From Penium margaritaceum (taxonomy: Eukaryota; Streptophyta; Zygnematophyceae; Desmidiales; Peniaceae), in NCBI GenBank assembly GCA_023375785.1, contig SZWC01000508.1, forward strand, positions 57,360-85,200: DNA of 27,841 bases. Reading direction: 5' to 3'. Below, piece after piece: positions 1 to 9,943 of this stretch. Positions within the stretch are counted from its first letter, which is position 1. Every line of letters starts with the position of its first letter. The notes under the pieces were generated by a model. The model was not told the DNA's origin, did no database searches, and was given only the letters and a program-made list of their open reading frames with translations. Both the position numbers and the translations under genes were made by a program.

Positions 1-307
1 GGGGGGGAGATAGGGAAAAGGAATTATGGGAGAGGAGGAGGGTGGAGTTATGAAGGAATACTCTACTTAAATATTGCAGTGTCTCTCGTGTCTGTCGACT
101 TCTTAGAACTCAATGAAAGGGCAATTACAATTGAGTTTAACTTTCAGCCTGGGAATTCTGGACCCATTTGTCCATGTAACTGATTCGACGGGATCCTTGG
201 CCAACTAAGATAAAACCGTGGTGCTTGATGGTCTCCGATCCTCAAGCCATCCCGTCTTGCTGAGCGCGTGGGGGTGTCTCCAACGATTGGTCCAGTTGGA
301 GGATGTA
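1..307. other. Left flank without recognisable gene
   Basis: This stretch starts with a G-rich run and continues as mixed-composition sequence. I see no ORF of useful length, no RNA gene and no similarity to the other elements in the window. It is the sequence into which element A inserted. Confidence 0.5.
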
Positions 308-312
308 CAGAC
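308..312. repeat. Target-site duplication of copia A, left copy
   Basis: The bases CAGAC sit immediately before the left LTR (TGCAGTTAC...) and recur immediately after the right LTR at 8431-8435. Five bp is the usual duplication size for Ty1/copia integrase. The match fixes both outer ends of the element. Confidence 0.9.
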
Positions 313-945
313 TGCAGTTACTAGTGTGACACTTTACTGACCAGTGATTCATGAGGCGGGTGACGGCAACGCATGAGAAGCGCCATGGATGCGGTAAGCT
401 TTGCCTTAGAAAACTTTCCACACTTCACCAAGACAAGTGAGAGGAGGGGGAGCGAGCGAACCTAGAACCGGTGAGCGCTCACCCACCTCGAGTGACAAGC
501 TCGAGTGGATGAGTGCCGCCACCCGGGGGTCGAGCCCGACCACTCGGAATAAACCGGTGGCGGCTTCTCACCGATGCACGGTCAGAACCGGCACGGTGGC
601 CCCCTGAGGATCAGCACCAGGGAAATATGCAACTCCCCCTCCACATGCAAGGCAAGGCAATATGAAGCAGGGCACGGCAGTAAGAGTCTACGAGCCCAGG
701 TATCTACCGCATCACTGAGAGTCATATAGAAAGTAAAAAAGATTCATGCAATGGTCTTGGCGGTGCCAAAGGGTATTCCTGGGTCCAGCAGCAGAAGCAG
801 CTTGATGGCGTCAGCGGCTCCAACCATGATAGCCACATTGGACGCTTTTCCAGGATGAACCATTGTCATTTAATCTGTACAGAGTGTGTGCATAGTGTGA
901 GAGGCAAGAGGGCACAGAGTTGTGAGTGGCCAACGAACTTCAACA
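313..945 (-). repeat. 3' LTR of copia A
   Basis: This 633-bp repeat is nearly identical to 7798-8430. It begins TGCAGTTACT on the plus strand and ends TTCAACA. On the element's own strand it starts TGTTGAAG and ends CTGCA. A TATA-like stretch on the minus strand (plus 723-730, TCATATAG) could belong to the LTR promoter. The outer edge abuts the CAGAC duplication. Confidence 0.93.
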
Positions 946-954
946 CTCCCCCAT
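946..954 (-). other. Polypurine tract of copia A
   Basis: On the minus strand the bases CATGGGGGAG lie directly before the 3' LTR (TGTTGAAG). This is the expected position and composition for the plus-strand DNA primer. Element B has almost the same tract (CATGGGGGAC) in the same place. Confidence 0.8.
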
Positions 955-1039
955 GACCCGCAGACAAGCAACCCTCACACACATGAAAGAATCACAAGAG
1001 ATGACCACGCGAGATGAGGAGAATCAACAACACTGACTT

Positions 1040-1618
1040 TCAACCGGGATCGTGCTGACTGATGAGACCCACAGAGTGAACAACACTTTTGAAGACATTG
1101 CGACTGAGGGCCTTAGTGAGAAAGTCAGCTCTCTGTGACCGTGTGTCCACCCATGCGACACGAACGATGCCGGCGGCAATGCATTCACGAACAAAGTGGT
1201 GCTCAACATTGATGTGCTTGGTGCGTGAGTGGTGCATGCCGCTGTTTTTAGCAATGGCTTTTGTGCTTTGGTTGTCGCAGCGCAGAGTGATATAGCGGAT
1301 GGGAACACGTAGTTGTTGCAGCAGACGGCACAACCAAACAGCCTCACAAGTGCCTGCACCCAATGCTACATACTCAGCCTCAGCGGTGCTGCGTGCCACA
1401 CATCCTTGCTTGCCACTCTTCCAGGAAACAGCAGTCCCTCCAACCAGAAAGACGTACCCCGTGAGACTGCGAGCATCAGAGTCATGCGCCCAGTCACTGT
1501 CTGTGAAGCCGTCTACTATCACGGAGGGCTGTGCACAAAAGCATAGTCCAACACGGGGGGTGGAGAGAGCATACCGCACCACTCGCAATGCTGCCTCGAG
1601 GTGGCGCTCGCGAGGGCA
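1040..1618 (-). pseudogene. RNase H domain of copia A
   Basis: A copia-type RNase H1 fold: DGFTDSDWA with the first acidic residues, ARSTAEAEYVAL with the Glu, LRCDNQSTKAIA with the next Asp, then HINVEHHFVRE and RADFLTKAL. The product would degrade the RNA strand of the RNA/DNA hybrid. The natural polyprotein stop is TGA at 1040-1042, 85 bp before the polypurine tract. The domain itself has no internal stop but is cut off from RT by the TAG at 1619. Confidence 0.92.
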
Positions 1619-2590
1619 CTAAGAGAACTGAGACAGGAAGTTCACGGCAAAGGCCACATCTGCACGCGTGGTAGTAGCAAGGTACATGAGGGAGCCAATG
1701 ACACGTGGGTAGTCTGTGACATCAACCGGCTCCCCCAGGGTTGAGAGGTCCTGTGACTTGAGTAGGGACTGGCCAGCTGGAGTCATGGGCGTGGACGTTG
1801 TGGGGATAGAGACGAGGAGTGGTGTGAAGCGCTCCCCCAGGCTGCGTATGTACGCAGCCTGATGCACATGCAATACGCGACGTGCACGGTCGCGCTCCAG
1901 CTCCATGCCTAGGAAGACACGAGCTGGACCAAGATCTTTCATTTTGTATGCTGCTTGTAGCAAGGACTTGGCGGCTTTCACCGCTGCAGCATCGAGAGAG
2001 GCAATTAGGAGGTCATCCACGTAGACGAGAATAGCTACAAGTGGTTTGGTGGGGGGTCGAAGAAACAGTGCCGGGTCAACGACACTTCGCTTGTAGCCAC
2101 CTTTCTCAAGGGTGGCGGTGATCTCCTGGTTCCAGCACCGTGGCGACTGTTTGAGGCCATAGAGGGCCTTGCGCAAGCGCCAAACCCAATTGGTTCCATC
2201 AGAGAACACGGGTGGTTGCACCATGTAGATCTCTTCGTCCAATCTGCCATGCAGGAAGGCATTGTTGACGTCCACCTGCTCGAGCTCCTAGTCATGTTGA
2301 GCAACTAGACTGAGTAGAGCCCTGGCTGTGCTATATCGAGCGACGGGAGCGAAGGTCTCATCAAAATCAACACCTGGAATCTGAGAAAATCCCTTGGCGG
2401 TAAGACGAGCCTTGTACTGCTCCACCGTGTTGTCAAGGTTCAGCTTCCGACGATACACCCACTTGGCAGCGACAGCCTTGCGACCCGGTGGGAGGTCAAC
2501 GAGCTCATAGACATCGTGCTCAGACAGTGCATCGAGCTCGGCCTTCATGGCCTTCTCCCACAACGAAGAGTCCGAGGCAGTGCGGGCTGC
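1619..2590 (-). pseudogene. Reverse transcriptase of copia A
   Basis: RT motifs appear in order: LPPGRKAVAAKWVYRRK, YKARLTAKGFSQ, DVNNAFLHG, YGLKQSPRCWN, and the catalytic YVDDLL at about 2023-2006, followed by LGMEL and GSLMYLATTTR. The copy is split by TAG 2288-2290, which replaces the Trp seen in B (QHDWELHQ), and ends at TAG 1619-1621, where B has Gln (QFSQAPR). The catalytic Asp pair is intact. Without suppression of these stops the enzyme cannot be made in full. Confidence 0.93.
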
Positions 2591-3649
2591 CTAGACAGTC
2601 AGTGGTTCTGGGGGAAGAGGAGAGAGGCCAGCAGCAGCAAAGCACGAGGCAACATAGCCTGCAACAGAGGACGATAAGGCAGAGTGGAACTCTTGTTCGA
2701 TAAGAGAGTAGCCAAGTGCGGTGCTGGGATAAACGATAGATGCAGATGCGGACAGGCCCGAGGTGGTGAGACCAAGGGCGCGAAGACCAGGGTCACCGGA
2801 AACGACAGGCTGAGTCTGAGAGGGAAGAGCCCTGAGACGTCCTCCGCGCGTGTAGGGTGAGACTGGAGGGATGGAAGGAGCACATGCAGAGGCAGGGGGA
2901 GTCGCAGAACGAGGTGGCGAGGAGGCAAGCGCTGGCTCAACAGGAACAGGCGATGAGGCGGCACCAAGTGGGAAGGTAGAGGACGATGCTGCGGGAGAGG
3001 CAGTAGTGGGAAAGCCAGGAGAGGCAGTAGTGGGGATGCCAGGGGCTGGACGGGGAGAGGACACCGGGACAGTGGAGGAGGGAGACACAGGAGAGGGGGA
3101 CCCAGGCAAGGGAGTGCTCTGCTCAGGAGAAGAGGAGGCAGTGGGGTCCGAGGGACGCACTGAGGGGGGCCCAGCAAGCCCGCTAGAGGGCAGACCGCCA
3201 GGCCCACCAGAGGGCAGAGAACCACCCCCACCCCGAACAGACGGAGAGAGGGACCCACCAAAGCGGGATGTGTCACGCTCAAATAGGTGCTCAAAGAATA
3301 GGGCGTCACGAGACTCGATGACGCGACAACGGGAACGATCCCAGAATCGCCACGCCTTCGAGAAGGGGGAGATACCAAGGAAGATGCACAACCGACCACG
3401 TGGGGACAGTTTGCCGTCGCGTTGATCAGTAGGCAACCAGACTGAGGCAAGACAGCCCCACACACGGGCAAGGCAAAGATCTGCACGCTGACCAGTCCAT
3501 CGTTCAAAAGGAGTGACAGTGTGAGGAAGAGGGCCATGAGGTATGCGGTTCCAGACCCAAGTCATGTAGGACATGGCCTCAAAAGCAAAGAGTGGGGACT
3601 GACAAGACGCAGAGAGCAAGGAGCGAATCCCATCCGCAAGAGTGCGGTT
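2591..3649 (-). pseudogene. Integrase C-terminal region and Ser/Pro linker of copia A
   Basis: This begins directly after the TAG at 3650 with NRTLADG and continues through WNRIPHGPLPH, a GKLSPRG...FLGISPFSKAWRF block and VIESRDALFFE. That order is typical of the copia integrase C-terminus and is closely matched in element B. A linker of about 200 residues rich in Ser, Pro and Gly follows before RT. The segment stops at TAG 2591-2593. Opposite-strand ORFs across this region are shadows of the repetitive linker. Confidence 0.88.
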
Positions 3650-5455
3650 CTAGCGTTCAGAGACACCATTTTGCTGGGGGGTGTACGGGGCAGAGGACTC
3701 AAGGCGGACACCACGGGATTCAAGGAAGCGGGACGTAGGACCAAAGAACTCACCACCACAGTCACTGCAAAACACGCGCAGGGACCGGAGACAAGCCCGC
3801 TCGGCCTGGGGAAGCCAGGACTCAATGACGTCAGTGACCTCACTTTTGTGTCGCAGGGCAAACACCCAACGGTAGCGAGAAATGTCATCTGTGAGACACA
3901 GGACGTAACGACCAAGGCCCCCAAGGAAGTCATGTGGCAATTGGCCCATGACATCAGCATGGACCAGGTCAAGGGGATGAGAGGTAGTGGACTCAGACGT
4001 GGAGAAGGGTGAACGATGCATTTTGCCGCTGGCACAGTCCAGGCAGGTTGAAGAGCAGGGTGGAGAGAAAGTGGCAGGGTCAAGGCCGTGTGCAGGCTGG
4101 AGGCGCAGGAGGCGCTGAATGGCAGCAGTGTGAATGTGACAGAGGCGGTGATGCAGGAGTTCAGCATGAGCTGGGGACAGTGAAGGGGCAACATGCACAA
4201 ATGCAGACGCAGCGGAAGACGGTGAGAACATGAGCGGCACACGAAACAGGCGATCACAGCGCACACCACGAAGTACGACATGGCCAGAGGAACGAAGAGA
4301 GATAGAGGCAAGGCCGCGGCTGGACGAGAAGTCCATGCCCTGGTCGTCAAGGGTGGTGACAGAGAGCAGACTGACTTCAAGGTCAGGGACGTACAGAACT
4401 TCAGGAAGGTAGACCGTGCCACCAGGCCCAACAAAACGAACAACACCAACACCTTGGACAGGAAGAAGTTGGCAGGAGCCAGTGCGTACAGAACGGACAG
4501 ACTGAACGGGCCCAAGGGACACAAAGTGAGAACGACAAGAGGTCATATGATGAGTGGCTCCAGAGTCAATAATCCATAGACCAGGGGAAGCACGTGTGAA
4601 GGGGAGAGCCAAACAGACAGCCACGGTACCACATGCAGAGGACGACGAGAAATGACCAAGATGAGAAGGTAACGTGTGTGACTGCATATCCTCAATCCAT
4701 GCACGATCATCAGGCAGGTCCCCCTGAACAGCCCCAGAGGATGAGCCACGAAGAGTGGCATCGGACTCACAGATAGAGACACGGCCACTCACACTCTCAC
4801 CTCCCTGAGAGCGAAGATGAAGAAGCTCGGCAAGTCGTCGCTTGAGGGCGCGCTCCTCGTCCCGGCGATCAGAGCGCTTGGAGGAGCGGTTAGAGGAGCG
4901 GTCTGACGAGCGGTCGGAGTAGTGGCCATCGTCCCGTCCCCAATGAGGGACTGAATAGTGTGAGGATGGGGGACGGTAGTGGGTAGGGCCAGACGGTGGA
5001 GGGACCCACCCCCAAGTGGTAGGAGATGGCGGCGGCGGCTGGAGAGGAGCGAGTGTGGTGGACAGGGCTGAGGAAGAGGAGGAAGGGGAAACAGTCATAG
5101 CAGCTGCGGCGGATGAAGCTGTGACGCCGGTGCGTGCCCAGTGAGCACGCATGGATGATGCAAGTCGCGCATCGTCACGTGGAGCGGGGCACTTTGGCGC
5201 CGAGTGACCAGTCGCGCCAGAGTTCCAGCAGGTAACGTCGGCGACAGAGGCGGCAGAACCTCTGCCCCCACGACCACCCCCACGCCCTTTACTTTGTCGG
5301 CCCCCGCCACGGCCGGGACCGGAGCCACTGTTCCCTCCACGGTTGGAGGCCTGAGTGGAGTGTGTTGCAGCCGGGGAAGAGGAAGTGGTGGAGGACGCTG
5401 CAGTAGAGGAGGATGGTGAGGAGGTGGTGATAGCTGCAATGGCTGCACGATGCAT
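3650..5455 (-). pseudogene. Zinc knuckle, protease and integrase core of copia A
   Basis: An open segment of 601 codons. A Gly/Arg-rich stretch leads to a knuckle CWNSGATGHSAPKC (5230-5189), where the second cysteine is Ser, so zinc binding is doubtful. The aspartic protease motif WIIDSGAT is intact (Asp codon at about 4567). The pre-integrase HHCC finger follows (HHRLCH...CLDC). The integrase core has Asp at residue 501 (LVHADVMG), Asp at 565 (CSDCGGEF) and Glu at 600 (QQNGVSER), matching a DD35E-like triad. The segment ends at TAG 3650-3652, which replaces the Trp expected after SER; element B keeps SERWNRT at this point. Confidence 0.92.
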
Positions 5456-5554
5456 GCGTTTGTTCTAAAGGGCATTCCATCAATCGGTGAGACGTGCAGC
5501 AGTGAAGTCAAAGAGAGGACCAATGCCTGGTGGGGCATCAGCAGGGACGGGAGA

Positions 5555-6382
5555 CTATGCAAGGCGCTCAAGCTCAGCCTGAGACACGTGGAGATAAAGA
5601 TCGGATAGTTCAAGAATGAGGCCAGCAACAATAGAAAGACAGGCCGAGAGGGGGCCTGGTGCAGCCTTCCCAAGGTCGCGTAGGAGCCGCAAGCTGCGGG
5701 CCCAGTATTCGTCTGCAGTCTCATCCGCTCGCATCTGCAATGTGTTGAACTGAACAGTGAGAGCGCTTTGGACGGCATGCCCAGTTACTGTCTTGCGGCG
5801 ACGAATGAGTGCATAGGTACCGACTGGATCTGCACTTGTGCCTCGGATAGGGTCGGCATTGTACGTGCCGATGTCGTCCAGAAGACTTTCCGGTCCGGCA
5901 TTGATGAGCGCCCGAACAGCACGGGCGGCCTCCGCCGGCTGCGGCACAAAAGGTGCCTTGGCTGGAGAGTAGTATTCCCACAAAAGCTCACCTTGGGCCC
6001 ACGCACTGAAGCATGTTTCCCAAGAGGTGAAGGTAAGCTTCGTGGTGAATTGAGGTGGTGGCGTCTCGAAGTCTTTCTGGCGCGCTGGTGGGAGAGACCG
6101 AACTGAGCCCCCCCCAGCTGAAAGAGCAGGGTAGGAGGCATTTGCAACGCCACCAGCAGGCGGAACAGATGAGTCTGTGGACCCTGATTGGTCTGCAGTA
6201 AGAGCTGCAGCAAACGCTGGTACAGCACGGAGACGTTCTATGACCAATGCAGCTACTGTGGCAGCTAACTCCTGTTGTGCGTCACGCTCACGATCAAGCT
6301 CATCCTGTGCCTTTCGGCGCTCGGCCTGTGCTTCACTAAGGGCGGCCTGCAGAGCCTCTAGCTTATCCTCTGGGCCAGGCAT
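5555..6382 (-). pseudogene. Gag (capsid part) of copia A
   Basis: Roughly residues 1-45 form a charged coiled coil (KLEALQAALSEAQAERRKAQ). A capsid-like region follows with QKDFETPPP and WAQGELLWEYY, which are also found in elements B and C. Later comes a second conserved block around LRLLRDLGKAAPGPLSA. The frame stops at TAG 5555-5557, just before the segment leading to the zinc knuckle, and conserved Gag sequence continues in frame after it. The function would be assembly of the virus-like particle and RNA packaging. The piece is real Gag by its matches to the two sister elements in this window. Confidence 0.85.
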
Positions 6383-6470
6383 GATGAGAGGATGAGGAAA
6401 TGCTAGAGAGGATGACACCACAGGTAGGGAGCATGAAGCAGTAGCCTAAAGGAAAAAGGATCTCACCGAG

Positions 6471-7343
6471 CTAGTGACGAGGCAGTAGACTGAAGAGGGG
6501 AGCCACCACTTCTGCGGTCGAGGAGAAGAGGACAGCCACCCACCCAGCCGCTGCTACAGTCAGACACAACAGACCGGTGATGGAGGCTCCTACCACGGCC
6601 GCCGATGCAGAGGCGATAAGCACCCCTGTGGTGACGTGAGAGTTGAGCTCACGTGGAGCTCCAGTAGGTGTCAAGACAGCTACTGTTGTGGACGCTCGGA
6701 TGGAGCCTACGGTGACAGAGGTTGCGTCAGCTGCGGACGATGCAGCAGTGGCTACAAACGCTGCTGCTGCGGTGACCTGTGTGGCAATGTTTGCAGCGGC
6801 AGTGGCAAGCAGTGTGAGAGAGGCTGCTGCGTGCGAGTAGGCGTTGGCTGCCCGCCCCACGGCTGTCTGAGTGGGAGCCCTGCAAGCACGGGCTGTGGCA
6901 GCAAAAGTAGCTGCAGCTCCTGCAGCTGCGTCAAGAATGGCTCCCGCAAGGCTGATGGAGTCGGTGTGGACCTGCAGCACAGGGACGACGCCTGGAATCT
7001 CAGGTACTGAAGGTAGTTCAGCAGATGGAGCAGTAGCTGGAGAGGGGCCGGCAGTTGAGTCGGCGGTGGAGGCAGCTGTGGAGGGTGCAAATCCGGGTGG
7101 AGGTTGCATGATTGAATGGCAAGGAGGCGATGGTGGTAAATCGTCCGGGGTGTAGACTTGGGTGTCCTCACGTCCGTGTTCTGCACGGTGTGCTGCAGTG
7201 GGAGTGGAGTCAGCGTCCTCGTTAGGAGGTCCATCAGAGGGCGGAGAATCCAGGGTGCCTGGTGTGGCTGCAGATGCAGTCGCGGGTGAGAGAGAGGAAT
7301 GTGGTAGGATCCGCCGAGTAGACAACAGGTGGCTGTAGTGCAA
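6471..7343 (-). CDS. Ala-rich ORF in the leader of copia A, putative accessory protein
   Basis: This uninterrupted 290-codon frame lies between the 5' LTR and gag, in a different frame from Gag-Pol. It ends about 90 bp before the Gag ATG. The N-terminal half is Pro/Ser/Thr-rich and acidic. The middle is an Ala-rich repetitive helix-like stretch. The last 55 or so residues contain hydrophobic segments (around SITGLLCLTVAAAGWVAVLF) that could be membrane-spanning. I recognise no family. It may be a real 5' accessory gene, or only an open frame through the GCN/CAG-rich leader typical of this clade. That it has no stop while Gag-Pol has seven is noteworthy, but Ala codons rarely mutate to stops in one step. 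Confidence 0.3.
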   Translation of the reverse strand: MHYSHLLSTRRILPHSSLSPATASAATPGTLDSPPSDGPPNEDADSTPTAAHRAEHGREDTQVYTPDDLPPSPPCHSIMQPPPGFAPSTAASTADSTAGPSPATAPSAELPSVPEIPGVVPVLQVHTDSISLAGAILDAAAGAAATFAATARACRAPTQTAVGRAANAYSHAAASLTLLATAAANIATQVTAAAAFVATAASSAADATSVTVGSIRASTTVAVLTPTGAPRELNSHVTTGVLIASASAAVVGASITGLLCLTVAAAGWVAVLFSSTAEVVAPLFSLLPRH

Positions 7344-7786
7344 AGTGTAAGATGAGGCGCAGAGTAAGCAGCATCAGCCAAGAATGGCCGAAGGAAGCCG
7401 TGAGTGCTTCAGCGTGCACGAGAGCAGCTAGGAGATGGGTTGCGGACAGGCTCTAGAGTTGCAGAGGGCCCAAAAGGGGTACACGAGAGTCACGGACTGT
7501 TGGGGCAGTCGAGTGTGGCCAGGAGTGGTCACAGTGTCCGTGAAGAGGAGCTCCGAGGGGTTGCAGATGCAACTGAGAGCTGGGCGGCGATGCGCAGGAG
7601 AAACCGCCGAGAGCAGTGCTCGTGGAGGGACGACGTGAGAAACGGGAGCGAAGAGGCAGCAACACCCAGATGTGCTGCGGACCAGTGAGATGGCTGGTGG
7701 GAGAACCGGCCGGAATCACGAGAAATGTGGGCCACGCGAAGATTCGAGGGTCCAGGATCGACGAGCAGCGGGAGTGGATCCTCGCT

Positions 7787-7798
7787 GCTCTGATACCA
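7787..7798 (-). other. Primer binding site of copia A
   Basis: On the minus strand the bases TGGTATCAGAGC lie at the inner edge of the 5' LTR. This 12-mer is complementary to the 3' end of plant initiator-Met tRNA, the usual copia primer. It overlaps the last LTR base by one, which suggests one substitution at the junction. Confidence 0.92.
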
Positions 7799-8430
7799 GC
7801 AGTTACTAGTGTGACACTTTACTGGCCAGTGATTCATGAGGCGGGTGACGGCAACGCATGAGAAGCGCCATGAATGCGGTAAGCTTTGCCTTAGAAAACT
7901 TTCCACACTTCACCAAGACAAGTGAGAGGAGGGGGGGCGAGCGAACCTAGAACCGGTGAGCGCTCACCCACCTCGAGCGACGAGCTCGAGTGGATGAGTG
8001 CCGCCACCCGAAGGTCGAGCCGGACCACTCGGAATAAACCGGTGGCGGCTTCTCACCGATGCACGGTCAGATCCGGCACGGTGGCCCCCTGAGGATCAGC
8101 ACCCGGGAAATATGCAACTCCCCCTCCACATGCAAGGCAAGGCAATATGAAGCAGGGCACGGCAGTAAGAGTGTACGAGCCCAGGTATCTACCGCATCAC
8201 TGAGAGTCATATAGAAAGTCAGAAAGATTCATGCAATGGTCTTGGCGGTGCCAAAGGGTATTCCTGGGTCCAGCAGCAGAAGCAGCTTGATGGCGTCAGC
8301 GGCTCCAACCATGATAGCCACATTGGACGCTTTCCTAGGATGAACCATTGTCATTTAATCTGTACAGAGTGTGTGCATAGTGTGAGAGGCAAGAGGGCAC
8401 AGAGTTGTGAGTGGCCAACAAACTTCAGCA
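7798..8430 (-). repeat. 5' LTR of copia A
   Basis: This matches 313-945 over its full length with about 20 differences. It would carry the promoter and transcription start, read on the minus strand. A TATA-like CTATATGA lies near plus 8208-8215. The outer end TTCAGCA is followed by the CAGAC duplication. Confidence 0.93.
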
Positions 8431-8435
8431 CAGAC
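8431..8435. repeat. Target-site duplication of copia A, right copy
   Basis: CAGAC, identical to 308-312. Confidence 0.9.
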
Positions 8436-9110
8436 GTTACGCGAGAGACGAGCGGTGGCACATACAGAGCGCCAGGCCTAGTTGCCCATCCGGCTCGGCG
8501 GCTTATGTCTAGCCCCGTAGGCACCACTGGCTCCGCTCTCTTACATCTGCAGTCGTCTCCAGACTTGGCACGATGTGCGTGTTGGTTTTTGCGCATCTCT
8601 CATTGTGCTCTGTTGTGTCCTCCCGGATTGTGTACATCGGCGTGGAGATGACTGGCAGCGAGACTCGACACTGATGGAGTGTCGTCCGGTGGAGCCGACG
8701 CACGCCGAGGTCTACTCGCAGTTCGCTGGAGCCTCCTCTCTCCGGCGACGTGCTCAGCTCCATCGGCGGGCCTCCTCGGTGGTCGTGCTGCCGGCGGTCA
8801 CTGTCACCGCAGTTGCTGTCTGCATGCGTCCAGCGCGTCCCATCGCGTCTGCATTGTCATGCTCTGCCTAGGTTCATTGTTGCATGCTGCATGGCCCTGT
8901 TCGGCCTCACGGACCATCGTAGGCACTGCCTGGTTTCGGGCAGCCAGAACTCCTTGCTACTATTTTTCTAGCTTTTTCTGACCGTACGACTGCGTTTGCA
9001 ACGTCAATAGTATGGTATGGTCCAGTTTTCAGGCAAAACGGACGACGCCCAGGTTTTGGGCTGTCGGCTGTCTGGTAGGGTTCATCGAGAAAACCTGCCT
9101 GCCAGAAAAA
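8436..9110. other. Spacer between copia A and the MULE
   Basis: Mixed GC-rich sequence. A 98-codon plus-strand ORF at 8575-8871 shows no recognisable motif and I do not call it a gene. I see no RNA gene or repeat here. It is probably older flanking DNA shared by the two insertions. Confidence 0.4.
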
Positions 9111-9300
9111 GGGGCAACTTTCTAAGTCGCCCCCACTCTCGCCTCGGCATGTCTGAGACGGCCCCATTCTGAGAAAAATGGCTTGGTCGCCCCCATTCCG
9201 GAAAGTCATGGCTACGTCGCCCCCACTTTCGGTACTCCAGGGAATTATGGCTAGGATGCCCAGTACGGAAGAAATGTTATCGTCGTCTTGCCCCTACTTT
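9111..9300 (+). repeat. Left terminal inverted repeat of the MULE
   Basis: This contains C4-C5 clusters starting near 9130, 9162, 9190, 9220, 9259 and 9291, about 30 bp apart, most within a TCGCCCCCA(T/C)T context. The stretch CATGTCTGAGACG...ATTCTGAGAAAAATGGCT is almost identical to the reverse complement of the right end. Iterated subterminal motifs of this kind usually bind transposase. Confidence 0.8.
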
Positions 9301-9316
9301 AAAAAGTGGGGGCAAG
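9287..9316. repeat. Short perfect-stem hairpin at the inner edge of the left MULE end
   Basis: CTTGCCCCTACTTT (9287-9300) and AAAGTGGGGGCAAG (9303-9316) are inverted copies with one mismatch and a 2-nt loop. The two arms carry the C-run and G-run motifs of the terminal arrays head to head. Confidence 0.7.
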
Positions 9317-9318
9317 AT

Positions 9319-9938
9319 AACAATAAAACTTCAAAGTGTTATTTGCAGAAAATGAGTTTCAATCGAAACCTGCCATACATAGTTCCGGACACCAGGTCCG
9401 CCGTGTCCGCCGTCCAGACTTGGTCGGTAAGGTGGATGGGATGTGTACAAGTTACAGAGTAGACGTCCGATGTTCGCATTATGCATGTAATGTACCCTAT
9501 TCTCCGGCCTTCGAACGTCGACTCTATTGCATTTATGGATCTTCCAAGGAGCTTCCGACTAGTGGGCCATTAATTGCCATCTCCTTTCACGCTTTGTTCA
9601 ACGCGATTGTTGGTCATTGACATGTGCATTTCCCGTTGGCCACACGAGCGTTTGTAAACCGCACTTTATATTATTGAAGGAATGTAGTCCACGTACATTG
9701 TTGCCACGGTGGCATGTACTTTGACCAATGTGTGCACGCCTCCGGTTTTGTACGCTAAACCTCCCCCCCCTCCGACGGTGGACATGTACACCTCCGTCAT
9801 GTTACGCCGCACCCTGCAGCTGGCAGGGGTCTCCGACGTCCGTCATTCTGCATAGCATGGTGCATCACTGTCGCCTACGCAGTTTGTCGTCACCCGTCCC
9901 GCTGTGGCGTCGTGCCCATGGTGCAGGCCGTCAGCCTC
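9319..9938. other. MULE 5' internal region without clear gene
   Basis: This lies between the left terminal repeat and the copia B insertion. I see no convincing ORF. By position it should hold the promoter and 5' untranslated region of the transposase gene, which the copia insertion now separates from the coding exons by 7.6 kb. Confidence 0.45.
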
Positions 9939-9943
9939 GCACC
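9939..9943. repeat. Target-site duplication of copia B, left copy
   Basis: GCACC directly before the 5' LTR (TGTTGTGC...), repeated at 17582-17586 directly after the 3' LTR. Confidence 0.9.

Larger units (their letters stand above)
1040..6382 (-). pseudogene. Gag-Pol polyprotein of copia A, interrupted by seven nonsense codons
   Basis: A single frame runs from the Gag ATG at 6382 (MPGPEDKLEAL) to a TGA at 1040-1042, about 1,780 codons. It encodes Gag with an N-terminal coiled coil, a zinc knuckle, protease, integrase, RT and RNase H. Every fragment is in the same frame. The breaks are TAG at 5555-5557, TGA at 5480-5482, and TAG at 5465-5467, 3650-3652, 2591-2593, 2288-2290 and 1619-1621. Each can be explained by one C-to-T change on one strand: CAG or CGA codons on the coding strand, or TGG with the change on the opposite strand. 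The start was placed at the ATG rather than a GTG 13 codons upstream because the coiled coil begins directly after it. The domain pieces are listed separately below. Confidence 0.92.
313..8430 (-). mobile_element. Ty1/copia LTR retrotransposon A, complete but coding-defective
   Basis: This 8,118-bp element lies on the minus strand. It has two 633-bp LTRs with TG...CA ends, a perfect 5-bp duplication, a tRNA-iMet priming site inside the right (5') LTR and a polypurine tract inside the left (3') LTR. The domain order on the minus strand is Gag, protease, integrase, reverse transcriptase, RNase H, which defines the copia superfamily. Between the 5' LTR and gag is a leader of about 1.4 kb holding an Ala-rich ORF. 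All polyprotein pieces share one reading frame and are separated only by stop codons, with no frameshift seen. By eye the LTRs differ at about 20 of 633 positions (about 3%), so the insertion is moderately recent. The element is non-autonomous as it stands. Confidence 0.95.

Noticed and set aside
2871..3425. 184-codon plus-strand ORF
   Set aside because: Antisense shadow of the same linker, Gly/Glu-rich by composition only.
2599..3537. 312-codon minus-strand ORF overlapping the integrase linker of A
   Set aside because: Alternative frame of the Ser/Pro-rich linker; the other frame carries the conserved integrase blocks.
3562..4524. 320-codon minus-strand ORF resembling a hydrophobic (envelope-like) protein
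   Set aside because: Out-of-frame shadow of protease and integrase of A; no independent support.
1040..5557. TAG read as a sense codon (altered genetic code)
   Set aside because: The TAGs stand where related copies have both Gln and Trp (and Lys in B), which no single reassignment explains.
8575..8871. 98-codon plus-strand ORF in the spacer
   Set aside because: No motif, start context or conservation to support it.
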